Part shown: piece by piece, positions 23,414-33,081 of the stretch | Position numbering within the stretch: position 1 is the stretch's first letter | Layout: each line of letters opens with the position of its first letter | Source of the DNA: Cymodocea nodosa | Taxonomy: Eukaryota > Streptophyta > Magnoliopsida > Alismatales > Cymodoceaceae | Length of the DNA: 64,000 nucleotides | Direction of reading: 5' to 3' | NCBI GenBank assembly: GCA_036874045.1 | Contig: CM072339.1 | Location: forward strand, 11,787,501 to 11,851,500 | Made by a program: the position numbers and the translations under genes | The notes under the pieces: generated by a model | The model's input: the letters and a program-made list of their open reading frames with translations, nothing else | Databases searched by the model: none | Told to the model about the DNA's origin: nothing

Positions 23414-24757
23414 ATGAGCACATGGACTCGTTCTCTAAGCACTAAACGATTAATAAGAACACCTACCTAGGAACTTTCATCGTAGAGGAGTCCTGAAAAA
23501 TTTTCTGAACTGAACTTTAACGAAATTCTTTGGGGTGTAGCTAACCTTTCTTTAAAAGAGAACGTAGAAATGGCTGTTCCAGTAGAAAAACCATTAGGAG
23601 AAATTCTGTATCCGGAATTACTTGATGAACCTTCATGTATTCGATTGCCAAACTTTGAGGGAGATAGGTTTGAACTGAAATCTAATTATATTAGTCAATT
23701 GCCACATTTTCATGGATTAGAAAGAGAGGATGCCTATTATTTCCTTAAAGAATTTAATGAAGTTTGTCAAATGATGAAAATGCCAAACATGAGTATAGAT
23801 GCTGTTAAACTTAGATATATCTTTTTTTCTTTAAAAGACACAACTAAGAGATGGTTATATACTCTGTCACCTAATTCAATTTCTACATAGACTGAATTTT
23901 GCTATGTTTTTCTGGAAAAATATTATCCAACACATCAAATGATTAAAAAGAAGAAAGAAATCTTAATGTGTAGCCAAAAATAGGGTGAATCATTCTGGAA
24001 ATATTTTGAAAGATTTAAAGATTTACTAACTCAATGTACACATCATGCAATGAGTAAAGCACAATTAATCGGTATAATTTATGAAGGCATAGATGTTTCA
24101 ACGAAATCTTTATTAGAATCTATTTGTCAAAATGAATTTTTAAAGTTATGTAGTGAAGAAGCATGGGCATATTTTAAAAACTTTGCAAAAAGAACTACAC
24201 AATGGGAAAACTCGGTTGAAGCTATTGCAGATAAAAAAATATTGTCAAGAGGAATGCATGAAATAGATTCAAGTACTATGCTTGAGGTGAAATTAAATGA
24301 ATTAAGAAAGAACATAGAAGAGTTATCATTAAATCAAAAGCTAGCAGAAAAGAATGCAAACATAAATGATTTAGATATTATTCATGCTAGAAACTAGAGA
24401 GATAACTTGGGAAATTCTTATAATCCTAATTGGAGAAATGACCCGAATTTATCTTGGAGAAACAACAATTTCCAAAGAGGAGAAAATATAAATGAGAAGA
24501 ATATAAGTTATGAAACATTACTGGAATAAGGATCTAGAATAGAGAAATTAGAAAAGATAATCCAACAATTAAACAATCGTCTAGATTTTTTATTTGGAAG
24601 TGCTGCAATTCAAAATCAGAATAGAAATATACCACTTAGACAGAAGGAACCAATGGAAGTTAGACCTACTAGAGGATTGCCAATACAAGCAATACCTAAT
24701 CCTGTCAATAGAATGGTTAATGAAATTGATACCTCTTCTAGGAGGGTAGCTGAATGA
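23414..24757 (+). pseudogene. A2: Gag (capsid) ORF located downstream of pol
   Basis: This is the retrotransposon structural Gag protein. ATG 23414 opens MSTWTRS...KRLIRTP, the Athila Gag N-terminus. The retrotrans_gag core follows (SNYISQLPHFHGLEREDAYYF near 23680, KRWLYTLSP, GESFWKYFERFKDLLTQC near 23990), then the NPNWRNDPNLSW motif near 24430. The zinc knuckle that normally precedes that motif is missing; a knuckle instead heads the pol ORF. It is a single frame of 447 codons. In-frame stops: TAG 23468, TAG 23483, TAG near 23888, TAG near 23981, TAG near 24395 and TAA near 24527. Three of the TAGs (23468, 23981, 24395) are shared with A3. Confidence 0.88.
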
Positions 24758-24947
24758 AGCAGCATATCTAAAGCAACTATCTATGTATATATATGTTTTT
24801 ATTTATAGTTAATAGTATCGTAGAGTCAGTCCTTAACTCAACGAACTTATTCCGTTGAGTTATGCCTTAACTCTACGAGGGTGTGTAGTAGTTATGTTAA
24901 TTTTTTGTCTTTGCTAAATTTTTGTTTGTGTTATACAGAATCAACAA
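24758..24947 (+). promoter_or_regulatory. A2 gag-F-box spacer with stem-loops and candidate 3' splice site
   Basis: This spacer holds TATGTATATATATG (24783-24796), inverted repeats CGTTGAGTTA...TAACTC (24833-24880), and a T-rich tract ending TTATACAG at 24938, nine bases before the F-box ATG. The tract, ATACAG and spacing are kept in A3 (AG at 41059-41060). It reads as a plausible plant intron acceptor. Confidence 0.4.
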
Positions 24948-26087
24948 ATGGAATTGATGCAATTACCATTGGATGCACTAAGGGAAGTACTGAGTAACTT
25001 GTCAACTAAAGATCTGTGCAGACTGTGTTGTGTATCAAAGGAAATTAAAGACTGTATTGAAGAAAAATATTTTCAAGGACTACAAGCCGCAAAAATGACT
25101 AAGATTAGAGACGGATTCATATGGAGGTCATTTAATCGTAGTTCAAATACCCATGAATATCTAGCTATGGAAGAAACTACTAGAATTCCACCCAATACAT
25201 TAGAAGGAATAAATCATATTATGGGGATAGATGAAGGATTAATCATATACAAGACGAGACCAAGGTATGCAAGTTTATTATTACTTGATATTTTGATAAG
25301 AAATCCTATAACAGGAGAAGAATGGAATATAGGAAGACCTAATAGATTTGAAGTACCAACTGTAAATTGTGGATCAACTTTAATATTTTCTGATAAAAAG
25401 TCTACAATTCTTGAAAAATTATATTATTGGAGACCTACAAGAAATTAGGGTGAAGATTTACGCTTAAGTGTGTATAATTTTCTGAATAGATCTTGGAATG
25501 AAAATATTATGATATATCTAGGATGGAAATCATTAATTAACCAAACACATGTCATACTGGATGGATATATATATCTAGTCACAAATATATCAATAGCATT
25601 TGGATTTGATTTATACATAGTGAGCATAGACAGTTATGATGAATATATAGAAATTTTACCTATACCGAGTGATATAGCTAAACCACCATCTGCAGAATTT
25701 AATAAAATTCAACTAGGAATGTGGTATAATGAAGAAGATGATCCTACTTTATGTCTAATAAGATGGTGGGAAGAACTAATGAAATTTCAAATATGGATTA
25801 TGGAAGACATAAATGAATGGAAGTGGGAAGAGGAATATATTGAAATAGATGTAGAAATAGAAACTTCTACATTACCTTGGAACCAAAAAGGATCCCTTTC
25901 TGCATTTCATATCATTAATGGTAATACACTTGTATTTGGAATTTATAATATATTACACATTTACAAATTAAGAAGGAACAAGAACTACATGAAAACAGAA
26001 TTAATAGCAAGAAGAACTATGCCTAAAAAGTTTGCTTGGACCGATACATTTATTCCATTTGTTCCTACTTTTCAATCATGTTCTTAA
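24948..26087 (+). pseudogene. A2: F-box protein ORF carried by the retrotransposon
   Basis: This is a frame of 379 codons with an F-box at residues 4-42 (LPLDALREVLSNLSTKDLCR, then LCCVSKEIK). F-box proteins join SKP1 and cullin in SCF ubiquitin ligases and choose targets through their C-terminal part. Here that part looks like a plant F-box-associated domain: ILIRNPITGEEWNI at about residues 115-128, then Trp/Tyr-rich repeats and a GNTLVFGIYNILHIYKL segment. One TAG (25446-25448) interrupts it; A3 has TGG there. It lies between gag and the polypurine tract, in sense with the element. A3 has the same gene at the same place with a different stop, and 41 of 379 residues differ by my count. It is therefore a resident element gene rather than a chance host gene. 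Its target is unknown. Confidence 0.88.
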
Positions 26088-27822
26088 GCTGTGATTTTGT
26101 GTGTTTAATGTTGTGTGTATTCTACATTTATTTTTAGAAAAAAATATAGTTTTCATTTTATTTTATAAAAAAAAATAAAAAAATAAAATATCAATCCAAT
26201 TTGTTGGTATCTATTATGGGAAACCAACTAGCTTGCTTGTGAGCCACCAAAGGCATAGGAGCCTGGGTTCCACACAAGACACTGAATTATCAATATCTGT
26301 TAAATGTAATGTTTTATATATTTTTTTTGCTTTTATCTGTGAATGAAAAGTTTTCAGAATCAAAAATTGGAATATGCAAAAGGAGATACAAACAAAACAA
26401 GGTATGTAACTGATTACTTATCCTGAATTTTAATCAATAAAGTTGTATTCATGCTTGCTACAATTACTGTATTTATTATCAAATCTTTTACATTGAGGAC
26501 AATGCAAAATGTAGGTATGGGGGGGAGGTAATTAAAGTAACAGCTATGTAAGTTTGTTAATTAAAAAAATTAAAATGGTACCACAAAGTTTTGTGGAAAT
26601 CGAAAATTTTTATGAACTTGTTGTAACTATCTGATAATTGAGACTGTAAAATTTATAATCTGTAACTACTTGAATGTTATATTTAGAAGGTTATATATGA
26701 TGCTATAGAATTTACTATTTATGTAAATCTAGATATAGTATCTTATGTTTTTTCTAAATTTCATGAGTTTAACAGTTTCATGATTTTAAAATGAAATCAG
26801 AATGCTTAATGAAAAATCAGTAAATTATCTGAAGTCCTAAAGTAGCTGAGATGTGAATTCTAGATTAAATGAAACACATATGATTAAAGATATATTTAAT
26901 TTGACTGATTGAACTTGTAGAATGATTTATGTGTAGATCTTATTAAACTATAGAAAAAGTATGAGGTCACTATTATGGATTCATATTTTTAGTAAATGAT
27001 AGAAGCAGGACTATATGAGATTGGTGTTTTACTTCATCTGTATTAATGAAATACATACATATACAATATGTGATTAATGCTTTGTTTTGTGTGTATTTAA
27101 AAAAAAAAAAAGGAAAAAAGAGAAAAAATTGAGATTTATTGACTTGTTTGATCACAAGCCTTTTGTACTTGAGTAGATAGGTATGTAAGGATTGTTGCCC
27201 TGAAAAAAAAAGACTCTTGAAATCTGGCAACCTAAGATCCTGATCAGATCTGGTATTGTTGACTGAAAGCTCGTTACATGGGTACATTAGAAAGCTCCTA
27301 TATGATTCAAGCTTGTCAAATTAACTTTTAAAGTATAATATATATATATATATACTGTTCTGAAAGGTACAAGTGTTTTGTGAAATATCTTATGAATCAA
27401 GTATATTTTCTGTTATCTAGAATTGCTGAAATATGAATCTGGAATTGACTTTTGAAGTTGTTTTAATGAAGATACAATTCTTTATTCTACTTGTCTTAAT
27501 CATATTGAATTGGATTGTACTTTGATTCGTATGTTATTGAAATTTCTTCTAGAAATCTTATTGTAAAATTCAGGATGACAAATGATGAAAAGAAGAACAA
27601 ACGATAATATAATTAACACTTATGTAATGATGATATACTTCGTATGTAATTTGCATATATTCTAAGTATATTTGCAGATTGATTACTAAAACATACAGAA
27701 TATATATTTTTATGCTGAACAGAAGAAAAAAAAAAAAAAAATTAATTCTAGCACTTTTTAAAAGACCAATTAATTAGATCTTAGTTTGCTAAGGGACTAG
27801 CAAAATTTAGGTATGGGGGAAG
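26088..27822 (+). other. A2 3' untranslated region with two purine tracts
   Basis: A non-coding stretch of 1.7 kb. A conserved GC-richer patch at 26205-26285 contains AGGCATAGGAGCCT and is also in A3 (39700-39790). GAGGACAATGC...GTAGGTATGGGGGGGAGG lies at 26495-26528, the motif commonly found after coding regions of Athila-type elements. The polypurine tract GTATGGGGGAAG (27811-27822) directly abuts the LTR. Nothing else is recognised. Confidence 0.7.
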
Positions 27823-30057
27823 TGTTTAGAATGAAAAAGTGCATATTATTAACGGTTAAATGATGGTTAATTGCATAATATTTAGCTTATCATATAAGAA
27901 TTAAGCCATTATGTTATAATTGCACTATTATATGCTTTAATTAGAATTACCACTTAATTTTGGGGAATTAATGTCAATTTAGTACATTTCTAAACTGTCG
28001 GTAAGTTGCAGGCTGTGAAATTCTTAAGTATCCAAATTTTCTGATATTTTAGACAGTTATGTTTAACATACCGAACATATTTCGGACAGTTATGTTTAAT
28101 AGACCGAACATGTCGGATAGTTATGTTTAAATTGTCGAACAGTTATGTTTTGAAAGAATACTTTATTATTTCCTAAAGTACACATGTCAAAACCATAATG
28201 CATGACTTAAGTGAACTTTCGGTGAGTTATCTATAACAATCCGAAATTGCAACTAGGCATCAGACAGTTATATGTGTAACCCTCCAAAATCTCTTTTTAT
28301 TTATAAAATAGCTGACACGTGTCATGTTCTGGTAAAGTGACTTAAGTGGACTTTCGGTGAGTTAGCTGTAACTATCCGAAATGCATCTAAGCATCGGATA
28401 GTTAGACCTGTAACTCTCCGAAATGTGTATTTTATTATTAAACTATTGCTGACACGTGTCGAGATTTGGTAGATTTACTTAAGTTATATATCGGCGAGTT
28501 ATCTATAACTATCCAAAATGCATCTAAGCATCGGATAGCTAAGTTTGTAAGTATCCAAAATGCACTTGAGCATCGGATAGTTAAATTTATGCACGTGTTC
28601 TATAGTTAAATCAATGAAGAAAGTCCGTTGAGTTATTTGTAACTCCACAAACTATTTATTTTCTAATATGCCACTGTAGTGGTTGCAGAAACAAGATAGT
28701 TGGAAGAAAAACCACGATTGCATGTATTGCACAGGGAGAAGAAATCATCGTCGTTGATATGAATGAAGGAAATCCAACCGACCATTCAAGCAGAAGTAGC
28801 TACTACTGAAGAAATATAAAAGAAAAGAAGAAAAAGAAGTAAAGGGTGCGTGGGTGATTGATGGACGACCAATGTGTACAGAGGAGGAACACCGAGCTTT
28901 CTGCAGGCAGTATCGGCAATTCTCCAAAGTACCACACCAACCATCGTTACCACCACCATATCCACCTTAATCGCCAACCATCGGAGGTTTGTGAGAATAC
29001 TTTCTTGATGTCGGGTCGATTCTGAGCAAAACACGATGCTTAACAACCACTGTAAGGAATGATCACGTCGCGGGAAGGGAAGCCATTTTCACCAAGCGCC
29101 GACTCATATTTCAGGAGATCGTAAAGCTTTTAGCCTTGACTTCGGGTTGATGCCTGTATGTTGAAGAGGAGATTATCTTGCAATTCTAGACTTGCAATTC
29201 TATAGTGAGAGGAGATAGGATTGTAAGTGGTTTAATTTTCAATGGTGTAATCGCATCGTATGTAGTGACGGAAGTATTTGCTATTGATTGAGATTACTTT
29301 ACATTTCACCTTTCGCCCATTTCCATGTTCATATTAAACCAAAAATACCAAAAACAACTTATCTGCTATTGTATGTTGTATTTGAGTGTTGTATTATTTG
29401 TGTGTATCATGATTAATGTTATCTTTGTCAATGTTGTGATTGTTTTATGTTTGTTTTAGTTTTACAATTTACTGAAATTAGTTCGTTCAAAAGACTTAAA
29501 GATTTTAATGGTTACTCTTTGAATTATCTGATGCTTAATGATAAATCCAGTGTTTACTAACATTAAAGAGCTTAATTGATGTTATTTATAATCTATGGAA
29601 TCGCCCAATGGTTGGCCGAATTCCTTTGTAAATAGCAGTATTAAAAAGAAAAGACAGGCTCGTGGAGTTAACTTAAGTCCACGAGATTAGTCTGTTGAGT
29701 TAGCTATAACTCAACGAACTTTATCCGTTGAGTTAACTATAATTCAACGGAGAGCTTATTGAATATATAAATTTGATTGTTAACAAACGGACAGTTCTAA
29801 ACTTTTAAGCAATTCCTTATGGGATCGACTTGTACTTGCACACTAATATAATAGACATTGTGCACTTGTAGTTAAAGTACAAATTGGAATTAATATCTAA
29901 ATTGTATTAAAGGTTGTTTGTTTACTTCTTAAAGAAAAAGAATAGGCATAAAGATAAATTAACTAAGTAAAAATAGAAGTAACAAATCCAAGTTTTTCTG
30001 GTACGTTATTGGAGATCTAATCAGATATTCTAGTGTCATGCTAGAAAAAAGCAAACA
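27823..30057 (+). repeat. 3' LTR of element A2
   Basis: This 2235-bp LTR starts TGTTTAGAATG after the polypurine tract and ends AAGCAAACA. U3 is rich in GTTA...TAAC stem-loops. The TATA box TATAAAAG lies at 28815-28822, followed by a GC-richer conserved block to about 29170 that probably lies in R/U5. Near the 3' end about 28 bases of extra sequence (30000-30027) are inserted relative to the lone LTR at 54754-56767. No target duplication matches the A1 side. Confidence 0.9.
28815..28822 (+). promoter_or_regulatory. LTR TATA box (A2)
   Basis: TATAAAAG within GAAATATAAAAGAAAAG, at the same place in six A-family LTRs of this window. Transcription would be expected to start about 30 bases downstream. 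Confidence 0.6.
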
Positions 30058-31480
30058 GCAAGTCTTTAAACCCCTAGGTCACCTTAGTGGTGTAGTTGTG
30101 TCTCCAGAGGGTTTTTAGCAGATATACACACAAAATCCAAAACATAACATAAAACAATACAATTAAAAGATAAAAACAACAAAAATATGCTCCTTGTTTC
30201 CTAAACATGGATAAAGTTGCTCTTAAGTAATCTTGACCTATTAGCTTCACCTTTATTCAATCACCTCTCACCTTTCTAGATTGGATTCAAATAATCATTT
30301 AATTTCCATCCTAAGAAAGTAAAGTACTATATAAATAGGTGTATGTGAAATTGGCCAAGACCAAGAAATAACCTACTCAACTCCCTCCAAGTTACCTAGG
30401 TAATCCCAAAGGTCTATCTTTGAGTCCATTATCCTTTTATTTTGACTCTCTCTTTTTTTCATTTTTTTTTTCTCTCTTTTTTATTACCTCCTACTCCAGC
30501 ACCTTTTTACACGACCACAATCCCTTACTTAGGGGAAAGTTGACCAGTTACTCAATAGCTTTTGTAAGAACAAGTAATCAATCTCTCTTCTACTTTTTCT
30601 TTTCTTTTTCTTTTTTTTTTCTTTTTTTCTTGTTTTTTTTTTGTTTTTTTTTTCTTTCTCTCCCTAGCCCTCTACCCTTAAGAGTGCCCACATCATTGTG
30701 TAGGAACGGGAAATTTTACCTTAACCATTTTATTCTACCCTTCTCATAGGACAACCCCAAGGTATATTCCTAAGTTTTTACCTAAGTTTCCCTTCAAGAG
30801 GAGTGGTTCCCTCCTAGTCAAGGCCTCATGTAAGTGCAATACTACATATAAGCTCAAAAATATGGATGGTTTTGAATTTTATTCTTCTCCTCCCCTTAAG
30901 GTTCAAGGTTTCTTTCCTAAAGGATTCACTTTTAGATCTCAATTATACCTAAAAGAACTCTATCCATTAGGGCCTAAAAGCATTTATAAAACAAAATAAA
31001 CAAGAAAAAGTACAAAATCGAAAAAAAACTGTCGTCAAATACCTCCCCCCCATACCTAAATTTTGCATTGTCCCCAATGTAAAAGAAATCATTTAGGTAA
31101 TAAGATAAAAAGCATGAAGACAACAAAAACAAAAGAAACAAACCATGACAAGCAAGAAAAGATTACTCCCCCATACCTAGCATGTAATCCATATGCACAT
31201 GTGTAAATTTAAATTGTATTATTCCTAAAACATACAATGGAGATTGAGTAGTATGCTGAAGAAATAATGTTCAATACATGTATCATTCAAATGCATCATA
31301 CAGAAATAAGGTGAAGAGTGCGTACCTTGCTTGATGAAGAAAAATAATAACTACAAAACTAACAAACATATCAAAACAGAAAAGAAATTTATATAAACAA
31401 AACTATAGCATGCGATTAAGAATAAAAATACTAACAAAAAGGAATTTTTGTTTTTTTTTTTGTTTTTTTTTTATATCTAC
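30058..31480 (-). other. element B 3' non-coding region
   Basis: No gene is supported. On the minus strand, two purine tracts lie 110 bp apart: TAGGTATGGGGGAG (about 31165-31179) and GGACAATGC...TAGGTATGGGGGGGAGG (31042-31074), both like those of family A. Farther left is a long T/C-rich plus-strand tract (30440-30665), polypurine on the element strand. The B 3' LTR is not recognised; the A2 LTR ends at 30057 and probably replaced or interrupted it. Confidence 0.55.
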
Positions 31481-32878
31481 TCATGTAGATGGTGAAGGGT
31501 TAGTTCCTGAAGTCTCTCCTTGTGCCAAATGCACACCTGCCAAGCGGGGATTTGGTACAGTGTTACTTGGTAATTCTCTCCGTGCTCTACTTCCAGATGA
31601 AGTAGACAACCTATCAAAATTTGCTTCTAATCCCTTAATGATTTGGTCATGGCTAGCTAAAATGGGATTTACTTGTCTGCTAACTTGAATTAGGGATTGA
31701 ATCGCTTTCTCCATTTCAATAAATCTTTTCTCCAAAGCAGACATTCTATCACTTAAATTTGGCTGAGTGGGTCCATGATGCTCAGTACGGTTTCCAGGTG
31801 CTTCTGGTTGTCACCACAAAAAACTGGGATGGTTTCTCCATCCCGGGGTATAGTGTGATGACGATTGGAATGACCTTTGTCCCATACCAATGGCATTAAC
31901 TTCCTCAAACTGTTGTCCTTACATTGTAGGGCATTCTTCCATGATGTGCCCAGGAATTCCACATGCTATACACTTGACTTCAATCACTTTATCTTTTCCC
32001 TTTTGTTGACTTATAATCAGATCTTCTACTTTTTTAACCATGGACGACATCCTAGCTTCCATGCCTACCATGGGGTCTACTGTGTGCATTCCCCTTGCCA
32101 AAGTTCTATCAAATGTTCTATCTGATGAACTTTCCATTTCCATTATTCTCTCAGCAAGGTCCACAAGTCTATCCCATGCACTGACTTCATCTAATTTCAT
32201 GAATCGTCTAGGACATACAGATTCTAACATCAACTTGGTCTGATAATCCAATCCTTCATAGATTACTTGACACTATCTTGATTTAGGTAAACCATGATTA
32301 GGACATCTTGCCACTAGTCTATTGAAACATTCAAAATATTTTCAAAAAGGTTCATTGGTTTGCTAGCAGATGTTTAGAATAGCATTCTTAGCTTGAATGG
32401 TCTTATGCAAAGGATGAAATTTCTTAACAAAGACAGCACAAAAATCAGTCCAAGTACAAATGGAATTAATAGGAAGGGTGTTCAACCATAGTTTCGCATC
32501 ATCTCAAAGAGCGAAAGGAATAAATCTCAACTTTATTGCATCAACAGGCACTTCAGGTAGATTAATCATGTTGCAAACATCATTAAAGTCATTTAGGAAT
32601 GCATATGCATCTTCCTTATCTAGTCCATGAAATCTAGGCAGCTGATTGACATAATTCATATGCAATTGAAATTTATGTCCATCTACTTGTGGCAATACAA
32701 GACAAGAGGGATGGTCATGCATTTGAGGATAGCAGATGCTCTCAAGAGAAGGTAATTGTTGGTTTCTACCTTAGTCTCCCATCCTTACAGGCTCTTCTAA
32801 CACACTAACTTCTTCTTCGAAAGGGGTTTGTCTAATTAATCTAGATGCGCTATCTCTCACCCACTTAGAAGATTGCAT
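31481..32878 (-). pseudogene. B: Gag ORF, downstream of integrase
   Basis: The minus-strand ATG at 32878 opens a single frame of 466 codons including stop, with no frameshift. The Athila-type N-terminus (SASRLIRQTPF) leads to the capsid core (MNYVNQLPRFHGLDKEDAYAF near 32650) and a YEGLDYQTKLMLES segment near 32235. A CX2CX4HX4C zinc knuckle, CIACGIPGHIMEEC, lies near 31935-31980; the GWRNHPSFLW motif and a C-terminal helix follow. Unlike family A, this Gag keeps its knuckle. In-frame stops occur at about eight places (near 32774, 32503, 32371, 32345, 32273, 31918 and 31810). It starts 203 bp after the integrase stop, on the same strand. Confidence 0.88.
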
Positions 32879-33081
32879 ACACTAACAATATCACAAAAGA
32901 AATATTTTGATAGAAAAAGGTACAAATGACACTTACAATGGAATAGTCTTTGATCCCAACACCTGCATGTTAGATAGATAAGTACATAATTGAAAAACAA
33001 GATTTACATAATGACAAAATCAACAAAAAGAAATAAGAGTAATTACATCTAAAACTAATAAAAAGAAAAAACAAAAGAGCA
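32879..33081 (-). promoter_or_regulatory. B INT-gag spacer with candidate splice signals
   Basis: On the minus strand this short spacer contains TATCTAACATGCAG followed by GTGTTGGG (a good acceptor, AG near 32968). Then come ATTGTAAGTG (a good donor near 32938) and a T-rich run ending TTGTTAG just before the gag ATG. Such signals could place gag on a spliced RNA; this is inference from consensus only. Confidence 0.35.

Larger units (their letters stand above)
18908..30057 (+). mobile_element. A2: 5'-truncated family A retrotransposon
   Basis: The element runs from mid-integrase through ORF2, gag, F-box ORF, 3' untranslated region and polypurine tract to a full 3' LTR. It cannot simply be the continuation of A1, because 18908-21080 repeats sequence already present in A1 (about 8053-10290). 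It is the second independent copy showing gag and the F-box gene downstream of integrase. Confidence 0.9.

Noticed and set aside
23414..24757. UAG reassigned as a sense codon
   Set aside because: Private stops of all three types occur in all pol and gag copies, as in ordinary decay by C-to-T change; three shared TAGs fit a common defective parent.
24948..26087. F-box ORF as an ordinary host gene
   Set aside because: It lies in sense between gag and the polypurine tract of A2, and an equivalent copy holds the same place in A3 inside a TTAAT-bounded element.
2720..30057. A1 and A2 as one 27-kb element interrupted by an insertion
   Set aside because: The integrase-to-ORF2 segment occurs in both parts, and the flanks do not form a target duplication.
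30420..30749. Phe-rich plus-strand ORF
   Set aside because: It is a translation of a T/C-rich tract in the B 3' region; low complexity only.
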